From NCBI RefSeq assembly GCF_013415305.1, contig NZ_JACBXU010000001.1, positions 1,922,001 to 1,986,000 of the forward strand: a DNA stretch of 64,000 nucleotides, read 5' to 3'. The notes under the pieces are model-generated. The model had not been told where the DNA came from, did not search any database, and was given only the letters and a program-made list of their open reading frames with translations. Shown here piece by piece: positions 1 through 8,315 of the stretch (its first letter is position 1; each line of letters begins with the position of its first letter). This stretch comes from Pantoea sp. WMus005 (lineage in GTDB: Bacteria > Pseudomonadota > Gammaproteobacteria > Enterobacterales > Enterobacteriaceae). The position numbers and the translations under genes were made by a program.

Positions 1-212
1 ACCAAGAAGTTATGTCCTGAACGGATCTTTAACAACCGCGATATGCAGCATGTCCATGGCTCACCGGTTTCCACTGGAAACGCGCCGCTCACTCTGTACC
101 CTGCACCGCTTTACCTCCGCAGAGTGATACTGTGTAGTTTTGCCAACCGCAACATGAACGCGTTTCAGGTGTCTAAAGATCCTTACCTACATAAGGCGCT
201 ATGGAGACGAAA
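1..212 (+). promoter_or_regulatory. gltA upstream region
   Basis: This stretch precedes gltA and carries no convincing gene. In E. coli the divergent sdhC lies on the far side of this intergenic region, so the window probably starts inside it. An inverted pair CACTCTG/CAGAGTG and a small GTTTCC/GGAAAC hairpin near position 80 are visible. I could not assign a promoter hexamer pair or ArcA or CRP site with confidence. Confidence 0.4.
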
Positions 213-1496
213 ATGACAGATAAAAAAGTAACGCTAACCCTGCAAGATGGAACATCTATTGAACTGGACGTGCTGAAAGGTACGCTGGGCCAGGATGTTG
301 TTGATGTCCGCTCTCTGGGTTCAAGTGGCCTGTTCACCTTCGATCCCGGTTTTACGTCTACAGCGTCCTGCGAATCTGCCATCACCTTTATTGATGGTGA
401 CGAAGGCATTCTGCTGCACCGTGGTTTCCCTATTTCTGAGCTGGCGACCCATTCTAACTATCTGGAAGTCTGCTACATCCTGCTGAACGGCGAAGCGCCA
501 AACCAGAAACAGTTTGATGAGTTCTGTAACACCGTTACCCGCCATACCATGATTCATGAGCAGATTACCCGCCTGTTCCACGGTTTCCGTCGTGACTCCC
601 ATCCAATGGCGGTAATGTGCGGTGTGACCGGTGCTCTGGCTGCGTTTTACCACGATTCGCTGGATGTAAACATTGAGCGCCACCGCGAAATCGCGGCATT
701 CCGTCTGCTTTCCAAAATGCCGACGATGGCAGCAATGTGTTACAAATATTCAATCGGCCAGCCGTTTGTTTATCCACGCAACGACCTTTCTTATGCCGGT
801 AACTTCCTGCATATGATGTTTGCTACGCCGTGCGAAGAGTACAAAGTGAATCCAGTGCTGGAACGCGCCATGGACCGTATCCTGATCCTGCATGCTGACC
901 ATGAGCAGAACGCCTCGACGTCAACCGTACGTACCGCGGGTTCAAGCGGCGCGAACCCGTTTGCCTGTATCGCTGCCGGGATCGCCTCCCTGTGGGGACC
1001 CGCGCACGGCGGTGCCAACGAAGCGACCCTGCGTATGCTGGAAGAGATCAGCACCGTTGAGCACATCCCGGAATTTGTTAAACGCGCCAAAGACAAGAAT
1101 GATTCATTCCGTCTGATGGGCTTTGGTCACCGCGTGTATAAAAACTACGATCCACGTGCGACCGTAATGCGCGATACCTGCCATGAAGTGCTGAATGAGC
1201 TGGGTATGAAGGATGACCTGCTGGAAGTCGCGATGGAGCTGGAACACATTGCGCTGAACGACCCGTACTTCATCGAGCGTAAACTCTATCCAAACGTGGA
1301 CTTCTACTCCGGTATCATTCTGAAAGCGATGGGTATTCCATCCTCCATGTTTACGGTGATCTTCGCGATGGCCCGTACTGTTGGCTGGATTGCACACTGG
1401 AAAGAGATGCACGACGAAGGCATGAAGATTGCCCGTCCGCGTCAGCTCTACACCGGTTATACCGAGCGCGAATTCAGTTCACAGCTGAAGAAGTAA
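213..1496 (+). CDS. gltA: Citrate synthase, type II
   Basis: Condenses oxaloacetate with acetyl-CoA to citrate, the first TCA-cycle step, in the cytoplasm. The start is the ATG at 213, because the in-frame ATG at 201 overlaps the GGAG ribosome binding site. This gives 427 residues, the E. coli length. Catalytic residues are visible: His265 in GPAHGG, His306 in GFGHR and Asp363 in NVDF. The N-terminal beta-rich extension of Gram-negative, NADH-inhibited hexameric enzymes is present. It is monocistronic and convergent with nei. Identity is certain at family level. Confidence 0.98.
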   Translation: MTDKKVTLTLQDGTSIELDVLKGTLGQDVVDVRSLGSSGLFTFDPGFTSTASCESAITFIDGDEGILLHRGFPISELATHSNYLEVCYILLNGEAPNQKQFDEFCNTVTRHTMIHEQITRLFHGFRRDSHPMAVMCGVTGALAAFYHDSLDVNIERHREIAAFRLLSKMPTMAAMCYKYSIGQPFVYPRNDLSYAGNFLHMMFATPCEEYKVNPVLERAMDRILILHADHEQNASTSTVRTAGSSGANPFACIAAGIASLWGPAHGGANEATLRMLEEISTVEHIPEFVKRAKDKNDSFRLMGFGHRVYKNYDPRATVMRDTCHEVLNELGMKDDLLEVAMELEHIALNDPYFIERKLYPNVDFYSGIILKAMGIPSSMFTVIFAMARTVGWIAHWKEMHDEGMKIARPRQLYTGYTEREFSSQLKK

Positions 1497-1846
1497 GATT
1501 CGGTTGATAGCGGAGACGGCTCTCCGCTTGATGTTGCTTAAAAGCCGGGGGCGGTTGGCTGTGATACCGCGCCTGCGCAGAGAACATGGTCAGATCGGAA
1601 AGACGCAAAAGCCAGTCCATGACACGCTCGGCCCGCGCGATTACGCACCTCATCCGAGAGGTGCGCCCGTTTCCGGGCCAACGCTTTGCGTTGTTCAAAA
1701 ACGCTCCCGGCGTTTTTGTCCATGGCGCGGGACGCTTTCCTCCTCTGACCATGCTCCCTGCGCGTTAAGCTATTTTATTGCTATAAGATTCACACGGGCC
1801 TGGCTCTGTCAGCCGTAAGAGCATTTTACCCTTTTGACTTTACTGT
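1497..1846. other. gltA-nei convergent intergenic region
   Basis: No gene is supported here. The stretch starts with an 8-bp hairpin after gltA (1509-1528, AGCGGAGA/TCTCCGCT, no T-run). Its middle is a run of four adjacent stem-loops, listed separately at 1645-1718. A 61-codon leftward reading frame (1538-1723) spans the stem-loops. It looks like a by-product of repeat DNA rather than a gene. Confidence 0.5.
1645..1718. repeat. Array of four adjacent stem-loops
   Basis: Four inverted repeats lie almost end to end: GCACCTC/GAGGTGC (1645-1664), GCCCG/CGGGC (1665-1678), AACGC/GCGTT (1680-1692) and CAAAAACGC/GCGTTTTTG (1696-1718). Such a modular hairpin string resembles an interspersed palindromic repeat family more than a terminator. 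I recall similar strings in other Erwiniaceae intergenic regions, but cannot confirm that here. Only one copy lies in the window. Confidence 0.5.
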
Positions 1847-2635
1847 CTATCTCTGACACCCCGGACACCAGTAAAACGGCCGTGATGAAAGTGTGCCCTT
1901 CTCAATTACCGTGCCACAGCGCCGGCATTGCTTACCCTGCCGATGAAACACCTCAAACTGAAACGCTGCTTCCTCATGATATTTCTTCATGGTTCCACGC
2001 ATCCGATAAGCATGACGCGGCACTGACAGCAGCGCGTCGCTGAAAGCAGTCAGCTGATCGTCACTGAGATCCTGGGCGCGATGCTGGGGCAGCAGCTGTG
2101 CCAGCCAGAGAATCTCGGCGCGCAGGTAATTTCCCAGCCCGGCCAGAAAAGCCTGATCCAGCAACAGACCACTGAACTGTCGCCGCCGGAAACGGGGCGA
2201 CAGCAGCCGTTCTTTTACTTCTTCCACAGTAAGTGAACTGTTCAGCACATCCGGTCCGATGCGGGTCAGAAACGGATGCGCCGCCAGCGTATCAGCGTTG
2301 AGTAGTTCAATATCTGACGCGCTATAAAGCAGAATCGCTTTACCCGCCGTCGCCAGCCTCACGCGCAACTGACGCGTGGTATTCAGTTCGGTATCGGGTT
2401 TCACAATCCGCCAGACACCATAAAGCTGGTTATGACTGTAGAGCGTCAGACCATTGCTGAAATGAGTCAGCAGCGCTTTACCCCGCGTCTCAATCGCCTG
2501 CACCTGCTCACCAATCAGCGAGGGTTCGTAGGTCTTGAGCTGAGGAAAGGCGAACCATGCTTCCGTTAACGGCTGACCCACAATGGCGGCTTCAAGCTTA
2601 TCCGCCACGCGGCGAATTTCCGGTCCTTCAGGCAT
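1847..2635 (-). CDS. nei: Endonuclease VIII (DNA glycosylase/AP lyase)
   Basis: Excises oxidised pyrimidines and cleaves the abasic site in base excision repair. The protein starts MPEGPEI, giving the catalytic Pro2 (Schiff base) and Glu3 of the Fpg/Nei family. The C-terminus carries the zinc finger (CRRC then CPGC). It has 262 residues, against 263 in E. coli. It is the last gene of the leftward pxpBCA-DUF969-DUF979-pcp block and begins 11 bp after pcp. In E. coli nei directly follows pxpA, so its place downstream of pxp is conserved despite the insertion. Confidence 0.96.
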   Translation of the reverse strand: MPEGPEIRRVADKLEAAIVGQPLTEAWFAFPQLKTYEPSLIGEQVQAIETRGKALLTHFSNGLTLYSHNQLYGVWRIVKPDTELNTTRQLRVRLATAGKAILLYSASDIELLNADTLAAHPFLTRIGPDVLNSSLTVEEVKERLLSPRFRRRQFSGLLLDQAFLAGLGNYLRAEILWLAQLLPQHRAQDLSDDQLTAFSDALLSVPRHAYRMRGTMKKYHEEAAFQFEVFHRQGKQCRRCGTVIEKGTLSSRPFYWCPGCQR

Positions 2636-2646
2636 CGTTCTTCCTC

Positions 2647-3294
2647 TTAATGGGTGGCACCGCCAGCCTGTTTAATATCTTCGCTGGTCTCCAGCGTCAC
2701 CTTCACCGCAATCGCCAGCGCCTGAACAATGGTGGCGACCGCCATGCTCGGCGCACCAGGATGCTGGGCCGCCTGTTCAGGCAGGTAAGGAATATGAATA
2801 AAGCCACCCCGCGCCGGACTCTCTTGCTGCTCAAGCCAGTGCAGCAGGCCATACATCACCCGGTTACAGGTGAAGGTACCGGCGGTCTGTGAGACCGATG
2901 CGGGGATGCCCGCTTCGCGCACTGCCGCCACAATCGCCTTGATGGGCAGGCGTGAAAAATAGGCTGCTGGCCCGCCAGCCACAATCGGTTCATCCACCGG
3001 CTGATGACCGGCGTTATCCGGGATACGGGCGTCATCGACGTTAATGCCGATACGTTCCACGGTGATGTCGCTGCGGCCGCCCGCCTGCCCTACTGACAGA
3101 ATCGCATCCGGTTTAACCTCGTCCAGCGCCTGGTTCAGCACAAGGAGTACTTCGCTGAATACCACGGGTAGCTGGCGAACCACGATGGTCGCCCCGCCAA
3201 TCTGTTTGCCCTCCAGCGCGCGCACCGCTTCCCAGGAGGGATTAATCGTTTCACCGCCAAAGGGTTCAAAGGCGGTCATCAGGACAGTTTTCAT
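2647..3294 (-). CDS. pcp: Pyrrolidone-carboxylate peptidase (pyroglutamyl peptidase I)
   Basis: A cytoplasmic cysteine peptidase (family C15) that removes N-terminal 5-oxoproline (pyroglutamate) from peptides. The nucleophile Cys lies in the [10 protein letters not shown] motif and the catalytic His in [12 protein letters not shown]. Its 215 residues match the family. The gene sits 6 bp after the DUF979 gene and before nei, inside the 5-oxoproline block. Its product, free 5-oxoproline, is the substrate of PxpABC encoded upstream in the same run. E. coli K-12 lacks pcp here. Confidence 0.95.
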   Translation of the reverse strand: MKTVLMTAFEPFGGETINPSWEAVRALEGKQIGGATIVVRQLPVVFSEVLLVLNQALDEVKPDAILSVGQAGGRSDITVERIGINVDDARIPDNAGHQPVDEPIVAGGPAAYFSRLPIKAIVAAVREAGIPASVSQTAGTFTCNRVMYGLLHWLEQQESPARGGFIHIPYLPEQAAQHPGAPSMAVATIVQALAIAVKVTLETSEDIKQAGGATH

Positions 3295-3300
3295 GCAGCC

Positions 3301-4317
3301 TCACAGGAACATCAGGAAATAGAGCAGGAAAATATTAACGATTAACAGTAGCACACCGGTCGGAATCTGAGCCTTGATCACCGCATTACGATCGGGTAAC
3401 TCCAGCAGCGCCGCCGGGACAATATTGAAGTTGGCCGCCATCGGCGTCATTAGCGTGCCGCAGTAGCCGGAGAACATACCAATCGCCGCCATTACCGCTG
3501 GATTTCCGCCGTGCTGTAATACCAGAATGGGAATGCCGACGCCTGCGGTGATAATCGGAAATGCCGCAAACGCATTACCCATAATCATCGTTAACAGCGC
3601 CATCCCAACGGCATAGACGGTAACGGCGATAAAGCGGTTATCCACCGCCAGCCAGGTTTCTGTCAGATGCGAAATAGCGCTGCCCACGCCCGCGCTGGTA
3701 AACAGCAGTCCCAGCGTGGCGAGAATCTGTGGCAGGATAAAGGCCCAGCCAATCGAATCCAGCAGGCGACGGGTCTCCTGCATCGACTGCACCGGTTTTT
3801 CGTGCGTCACTTTTAATGCTACCAGCCAGCCAATCACACAGCCGACCATCATTGAAAAGAGTGTCACCAGCGTGGCGTGATTGCCGGGACCAAACACCGC
3901 ATCCTGCAGGCCGGGAATATTGTTGAACGCCAGCACACCGACCACGGTCACGATCGGAATCGCCAGCGCGGGCAGAAACAGCTTATTGCGCAGACGCAGC
4001 GCACTGCCCTGTTTCTCTTCATCACTGCGCTGATGATAACGACCCAGCCGGACGCCTCCCAAACCAGCAATCAGCGCCATGACCACGACAATGCCCCCGA
4101 TGATGATATGCAGCATACGGGTGCCCGCTGCATCAGAACCCATCAGGCTGCTCATCAACTGCGTCGTCCAGTCACCGACAAGAAAGACCAGGCCATATAA
4201 AGCCCAGAACAGCCCGGTGGTAAAGCGACGCGGATTCGCACTGTCACGCCAGGAGAGAATCGCCACCACCAGCAGGATAATGCCCGCCAGCCACATCAGA
4301 TATTGTTGCTGGAACAT
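3301..4317 (-). CDS. DUF979 family membrane protein, candidate 5-oxoproline transporter subunit
   Basis: A 338-residue, strongly hydrophobic protein with roughly nine to ten membrane segments and no enzymatic motif. It matches the DUF979 family as I recall it (N-terminal membrane segments, then a conserved GNAFAAFPIITAGVGIPIL segment). Its start codon overlaps the stop of the DUF969 gene (TAATG), so the two are translationally coupled. DUF969/DUF979 pairs commonly accompany pcp. A role in importing 5-oxoproline or pyroglutamyl peptides is inference from context, not shown by the sequence. Confidence 0.75.
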   Translation of the reverse strand: MFQQQYLMWLAGIILLVVAILSWRDSANPRRFTTGLFWALYGLVFLVGDWTTQLMSSLMGSDAAGTRMLHIIIGGIVVVMALIAGLGGVRLGRYHQRSDEEKQGSALRLRNKLFLPALAIPIVTVVGVLAFNNIPGLQDAVFGPGNHATLVTLFSMMVGCVIGWLVALKVTHEKPVQSMQETRRLLDSIGWAFILPQILATLGLLFTSAGVGSAISHLTETWLAVDNRFIAVTVYAVGMALLTMIMGNAFAAFPIITAGVGIPILVLQHGGNPAVMAAIGMFSGYCGTLMTPMAANFNIVPAALLELPDRNAVIKAQIPTGVLLLIVNIFLLYFLMFL

Positions 4318-5045
4318 TACTGACCTCCTTTGGCTTTTAGCGCCTGGCTGTTGAGCTGCTGCAGCTCACGTGCCAGCTGACGATCCAGACGCACCAGACG
4401 CGCGGAATGGATCAGGAAGGCAGCAACGGCAGTCGGAATGCCCCATAAGGCGATGTGCAGCGGCTCGGTCTGAATCCCGGCTGACTCCTGCATAAAGTTG
4501 TGCATAAAGATAATCGCGCCAAATGCCACGAAGATATCCTCACCAAAGAACAGGCCGACGTTATCCGTCGCCGCAGACATCGCGCGCAGTTTATGGCGCA
4601 GTTCAGGTGTGATCTCGCCATAGCGGTTTTCCGTGGCGCCTTCCGCCATCGGTGCCAGCAACGGACGCACCATCTGCGGATGTCCGCCGAGACTGGTTAA
4701 TCCCAGTGCCGCAGTGATTTCACGCACAAACAGGTAGACGATCAGCAGACGTCCGGCGGTGGCAGTTTTGATCTGAGCAATCCACGCCTGCGCCCTTTCC
4801 TTCAGCCCGTGACGTTCCAGCAGGCCAATGACCGCCAGCGGCAGCAGCAGAATCAGCGGCAGGTTACGGGTATTCAAAAAACCTGCGCCAAGCTTTTCCA
4901 GAATGTCCGCCAGCGGCATCATTGCGGCCAGACCGGTCACAAATCCGGCGACAATGACCACCAGCACCGGATTAAAACGTAATACGAAGCCGACGACGAT
5001 CGCGGCAATGCCCAATAGCGGCCAGAGATTCACTGCACTTTCCAT
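4317..5045 (-). CDS. DUF969 family membrane protein, partner of DUF979
   Basis: About 242 residues when started at the ATG at 5045, which has a GGGGGA ribosome binding site. A longer frame to 5075 would begin inside a hairpin. The protein is mostly membrane segments, with a conserved central stretch (LGGHPQMVRPLLAPMAEGA) between helices. It forms a coupled pair with the DUF979 gene. By the family's usual company with pcp it is probably one half of a 5-oxoproline-related permease, but no transport has been shown here. Confidence 0.72.
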   Translation of the reverse strand: MESAVNLWPLLGIAAIVVGFVLRFNPVLVVIVAGFVTGLAAMMPLADILEKLGAGFLNTRNLPLILLLPLAVIGLLERHGLKERAQAWIAQIKTATAGRLLIVYLFVREITAALGLTSLGGHPQMVRPLLAPMAEGATENRYGEITPELRHKLRAMSAATDNVGLFFGEDIFVAFGAIIFMHNFMQESAGIQTEPLHIALWGIPTAVAAFLIHSARLVRLDRQLARELQQLNSQALKAKGGQ

Positions 5046-5059
5046 GGATTCCCCCAGAG

Positions 5060-5090
5060 TTAAAAAACCCGACATGAGCCGGGCTAAATG
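5060..5090 (-). terminator. Weak hairpin with T-run between pxpA and DUF969 gene
   Basis: Immediately after the pxpA stop, read leftward, AGCCCG can pair with CGGGTT around an eight-base loop, followed by TTTTTT (positions 5067-5062). The stem is short and partly G-T paired. It may terminate part of the transcription, separating hydrolase from transport expression. Confidence 0.4.
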
Positions 5091-5095
5091 TGTTT

Positions 5096-5833
5096 TTATG
5101 CGCTGGTGACACGAATCTGCTGATCGGCAAACGCATCACGCAACCGCTGTGCAAACTGCAGGGCGTGCGCGCCATCACCATGTAAGCAGACGGTCTGTGC
5201 ATTCACCGCCACCCATTCTCCAGTGATACTTTTAACTTTGCCCTGCTGCACCATCGTCAGCGTCTGATCGATAGCCCGCTGCTCATCTTCGATCAGCGCG
5301 CCCGGCTCGCTGCGCGGCACCAGCGCACCGGAGTTGAGATAGCCACGGTCAGCAAACACCTCCTCCCGCGTGCGTAAGCCATAATGCGCCGCAGCACGGA
5401 TCGATTCGCTATTCGCCAGCCCGACCACAATCAACTGACTGTCGACCGCCCTGATGGCGCGGGCAATGGCGTCCGCCAGTACCGGGTCAGCTGCGGCCTG
5501 GTTGTAGAGCATGCCGTGTGGTTTCACGTGAACCAGCCGCGCACCCTCGCTTTCCGCCAGGCTTTTCAGCGCGCCAATCTGATAGATCATCTGGGCATAA
5601 ACCGTTTCCGGCGGCAGCTGCATGGCGCTGCGGCCAAAGTTCTCGCGATCGGGAAAGGCAGGATGTGCCCCGATGGCAACACCGGATGCCTGCGCCCAGC
5701 GCACCGACTGCAGCATGGTCTGCGCATCACCGGCGTGAAAGCCACAGGCTATGTTGGCGGAACTCACCAGTTGCAGGAGCGCCTGATCGCTGGCGCAGCC
5801 CTCGCCCAGGTCGGCGTTTAAATCAATGTTCAT
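5096..5833 (-). CDS. pxpA: 5-oxoprolinase subunit PxpA (LamB/YcsF family)
   Basis: Subunit A of the three-part ATP-dependent 5-oxoprolinase, which opens 5-oxoproline to glutamate in the cytoplasm. Its 245 residues match E. coli YbgL. Family motifs are visible: [13 protein letters not shown] at the N-terminus, the ACGFHAGD loop and VKPHGMLYN. It overlaps the end of pxpC by 11 bp, so pxpB, pxpC and pxpA form one translationally coupled unit. A weak hairpin directly follows it. Confidence 0.95.
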   Translation of the reverse strand: MNIDLNADLGEGCASDQALLQLVSSANIACGFHAGDAQTMLQSVRWAQASGVAIGAHPAFPDRENFGRSAMQLPPETVYAQMIYQIGALKSLAESEGARLVHVKPHGMLYNQAAADPVLADAIARAIRAVDSQLIVVGLANSESIRAAAHYGLRTREEVFADRGYLNSGALVPRSEPGALIEDEQRAIDQTLTMVQQGKVKSITGEWVAVNAQTVCLHGDGAHALQFAQRLRDAFADQQIRVTSA

Positions 5834-6752
5834 TGAGTCCCCACGTCATCTGGTCCAGTGCGCGTTGCTGATGCTGACGGGCCAGCATTGCTTCCGGCAG
5901 GGTGCAGTGAATAAAGTGAATCGGCTCACCCAGACGGATTTGCGCCAGGTGATAGAGATCGGCTTCGATAACCGAGGCGATGCGGGGATAGCCGCCGGTA
6001 GTCTGGGCATCGGCCATCAGCACGATGGGCTGTCCGTTTGGTGGCACCTGAATCACACCCGGCATTACGCCGTGTGACAATAGCTCGCGCGGGCGCTCAC
6101 GTTTAAGCTCACGTCCCTCCAGCCGGTATCCCATCCGATTACTTTGCGGGCTGAGTTTCCAGGCGGTGCGCCAGAACGCCTGCTGCGCTTCGGGGCTGAA
6201 CTCGTGATACTCCGGACCGGGCAAGGCGCGAATGCGATTACCCCACAGCAGTTGCCGTACACCGACTTTGCGGTCGAACTGACGGGTCGGTTTACCCAAC
6301 GGGACCTGATCGCCATCCTGCAAGGCGCGCCCCTGAAATCCGCCAAACTTTGCTTTAAGGTCGGTGCTGACAGAGCCAAGCACCGCCGGGATGTCAAAAC
6401 CGCCCTGCACCGCCAGATAGCTGCGCATACCGCGCTGCGGCATCGCCAGCGACAGGACCTGCCCGCGTTTCACCGGCGTGCGCCAGCCCGTCCAGACCGG
6501 CTGACCGTCCAGCTCCGCATGGCAGCCTGCACCCGTCAGCGCAAACCATCCATCGCGGGTAAATTCCGCTTTGAACTGGCCGAGCACCATTTCCAGTACC
6601 GCGCTGTCGGGGGCATTGCCCACCAGCACATTGGCGGTAAACATGGCGGGATGATCCAGCACGCCACCGGGGCTGATGCCATACTGACGCCAGCCGTAGC
6701 GGCCCGCATCCTGAATAGTAGCGGCCAGACCGGCTCGCAGAATATTTAACAT
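5823..6752 (-). CDS. pxpC: 5-oxoprolinase subunit PxpC (biotin-dependent carboxyltransferase-like fold)
   Basis: Subunit C of 5-oxoprolinase, 309 residues, homologous to E. coli YbgK and to the allophanate hydrolase subunit 2 (AHS2) family. The start [20 protein letters not shown] is the typical AHS2 opening. It overlaps pxpB by 7 bp and pxpA by 11 bp. PxpB and PxpC resemble KipI and KipA of Bacillus, and older annotations call them allophanate hydrolase or kinase-inhibitor subunits. The pxpA neighbour argues for 5-oxoprolinase. Confidence 0.95.
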   Translation of the reverse strand: MLNILRAGLAATIQDAGRYGWRQYGISPGGVLDHPAMFTANVLVGNAPDSAVLEMVLGQFKAEFTRDGWFALTGAGCHAELDGQPVWTGWRTPVKRGQVLSLAMPQRGMRSYLAVQGGFDIPAVLGSVSTDLKAKFGGFQGRALQDGDQVPLGKPTRQFDRKVGVRQLLWGNRIRALPGPEYHEFSPEAQQAFWRTAWKLSPQSNRMGYRLEGRELKRERPRELLSHGVMPGVIQVPPNGQPIVLMADAQTTGGYPRIASVIEADLYHLAQIRLGEPIHFIHCTLPEAMLARQHQQRALDQMTWGLNEH

Positions 6753-7402
6753 ACGCCCTCCTGTTGCGGCACAAAGCGGACCCTGTCACCGGGACGGAGC
6801 AGCGTGGGCGGTTGCTGCAGAGGATCAAACAGCGCGGTGCGTGTCTGGCCGATTAACTGCCAGCCGCCGGGCGAAGCCAGCGGATAGACGCCGGTCTGGC
6901 TACCGCCGATGCCGACCGATCCGGCGGGCACCGCGACCCGGGGCTCAGCCCGACGCGGAATGTGCAGACGCGGATCCAGTCCGCCCAGATAGGGGAAGCC
7001 CGGCTGAAAGCCGATAAAAAACACCACATAATCGTTGCTGCTGTGCAGCTCAACTACCTGACGAGGCGTCAGCGCGGCATGTTCCGCCACCACGTTCAGA
7101 TCGGGGCCAGACTCCCCGCCGTAGATCACCGGGATTTCTACCAGACGCGACGCTGGCAACTGCGCCTCACTCTCTTCCCACCAGCGCTTAAGCCGCTCTA
7201 TCGCGTCCAGCGGACTCTGCTGGGGATCCCGCAGATGCAGGGTAATGTTGTTCATGCCGGGAATGACCTCCAGCACGTCCGCGTAGGACTGCAGTCGCTG
7301 ATTCAGTCCCCAGATACGTTGCTGACTCTCCAGTGAGACCGGCGGTTCCAGCTCCAGCACAACAGCGCGTTCACCCAATAAATAACACCGTGCTCGTTGC
7401 AA
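6746..7402 (-). CDS. pxpB: 5-oxoprolinase subunit PxpB
   Basis: Subunit B of 5-oxoprolinase, 218 residues, allophanate hydrolase subunit 1 (AHS1)/KipI family, very close to E. coli YbgJ. Conserved blocks include [23 protein letters not shown] and [21 protein letters not shown]. The start codon is TTG, behind a GGGAGG ribosome binding site. It is the first gene of the pxpBCA-DUF969-DUF979-pcp-nei run. A 151-bp gap separates it from ybgI and probably holds its promoter. Confidence 0.95.
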   Translation of the reverse strand: MQRARCYLLGERAVVLELEPPVSLESQQRIWGLNQRLQSYADVLEVIPGMNNITLHLRDPQQSPLDAIERLKRWWEESEAQLPASRLVEIPVIYGGESGPDLNVVAEHAALTPRQVVELHSSNDYVVFFIGFQPGFPYLGGLDPRLHIPRRAEPRVAVPAGSVGIGGSQTGVYPLASPGGWQLIGQTRTALFDPLQQPPTLLRPGDRVRFVPQQEGVC

Positions 7403-7517
7403 CAGCTACCTCCCGCCTGGTTAAGATCGCGTCTGACCGGATGCCCGGTTCAGCCGATGGCTTATCTACATAAAGCAAATAGTTATGCGAAAGTGACGGG
7501 GATGTGTCAACAGATTT

Positions 7518-7543
7518 AGGTCCTGCGCAGACGCGCAGGACCT
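7518..7543. terminator. Perfect 11-bp inverted repeat after ybgI
   Basis: AGGTCCTGCGC (7518-7528) pairs perfectly with GCGCAGGACCT (7533-7543) around an AGAC loop. It lies just past the ybgI stop and before pxpB. There is no T-run on either side, so it is either a weak intrinsic terminator or an mRNA 3'-end stabiliser separating ybgI from pxpB. Confidence 0.5.
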
Positions 7544-7553
7544 GTGAAGAGGA

Positions 7554-8297
7554 TCAGGCAGGATTAGGAATATCGATGAAGGTCACATCCAGATCGTGGT
7601 GCTGCGCCAGCCACTCGCCCAGGGCTTTTACGCCGCCGCGCTCGGTCGCGTGATGGCCCGCAGCAAAGAAATGCAGCCCCTGCTCGCGTGCGCTGTGAAT
7701 GGTCTGTTCAGAGACTTCACCCGTGATATAGGCATCGACGCCCGCTGCGGCGGCCTGGTCGATAAAGCCTTGCCCACCCCCACTGCACCAGGCAATGCGA
7801 CGAATCAATGCCGGCGCATTGTCACCGCAATGCAGCGGTTCACGTCCCAAACGATCGCTGATTCGGCGGGCCAGCTCTTCGCCGGAAATCGGCTCAGCCA
7901 GCTCGCCCCAGAACACCAGCGGCATCACTTCGCCACGCATGTCGATATCCAGTAGTTTCGCCAGCTGGGCGTTATTGCCTGATTCGGGATGCGCATCGAG
8001 CGGCAGGTGCCAGCCATAAAGATTAATATCGTTAGCCAGCAGGGTCCGCAGACGGCGGCGCTTCATGCCTTTAATGACAGCCGGTTCACTTTTCCAGAAA
8101 TAGCCATGATGGACAATAATCGCATCGGCCTGACGTGCTACCGCTTCATCCAGCAGGGCCTGGCAGGCTGTCACGCCAGTGATAATTGTTTTGACTTCGC
8201 TCCGTCCCTCCACCTGCAAACCGTTGGGGGCGTAATCACTGAAGCTGTGGCTGTCGAGTTGCTGGTTGATCAGCGTCTCTAATTCGTAATGGTTCAT
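7554..8297 (-). CDS. ybgI: Nif3-like dinuclear metal centre protein YbgI
   Basis: A 247-residue NIF3 (DUF34) family protein. The E. coli protein is a toroidal hexamer with a di-metal site. Metal ligands are visible in VHHGYFW (His pair) and in AAGHHATERGG (His and Glu near the C-terminus). Some annotations call it GTP cyclohydrolase 1 type 2, which is not established for this member. It lies 18 bp after phrB in the leftward ybgA-phrB-ybgI run and ends at a long hairpin before pxpB. Its physiological role is unknown. Confidence 0.93.
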   Translation of the reverse strand: MNHYELETLINQQLDSHSFSDYAPNGLQVEGRSEVKTIITGVTACQALLDEAVARQADAIIVHHGYFWKSEPAVIKGMKRRRLRTLLANDINLYGWHLPLDAHPESGNNAQLAKLLDIDMRGEVMPLVFWGELAEPISGEELARRISDRLGREPLHCGDNAPALIRRIAWCSGGGQGFIDQAAAAGVDAYITGEVSEQTIHSAREQGLHFFAAGHHATERGGVKALGEWLAQHHDLDVTFIDIPNPA

Positions 8298-8315
8298 TCA
8301 GGCTCCTTCGAGGCC

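Noticed and set aside
1538-1723. 61-codon leftward frame beginning MDKNAGSVFEQRK between gltA and nei
   Set aside because: It lies exactly over the four-hairpin array, has no convincing ribosome binding site and overlaps other frames of similar length. Repeat DNA explains it better.
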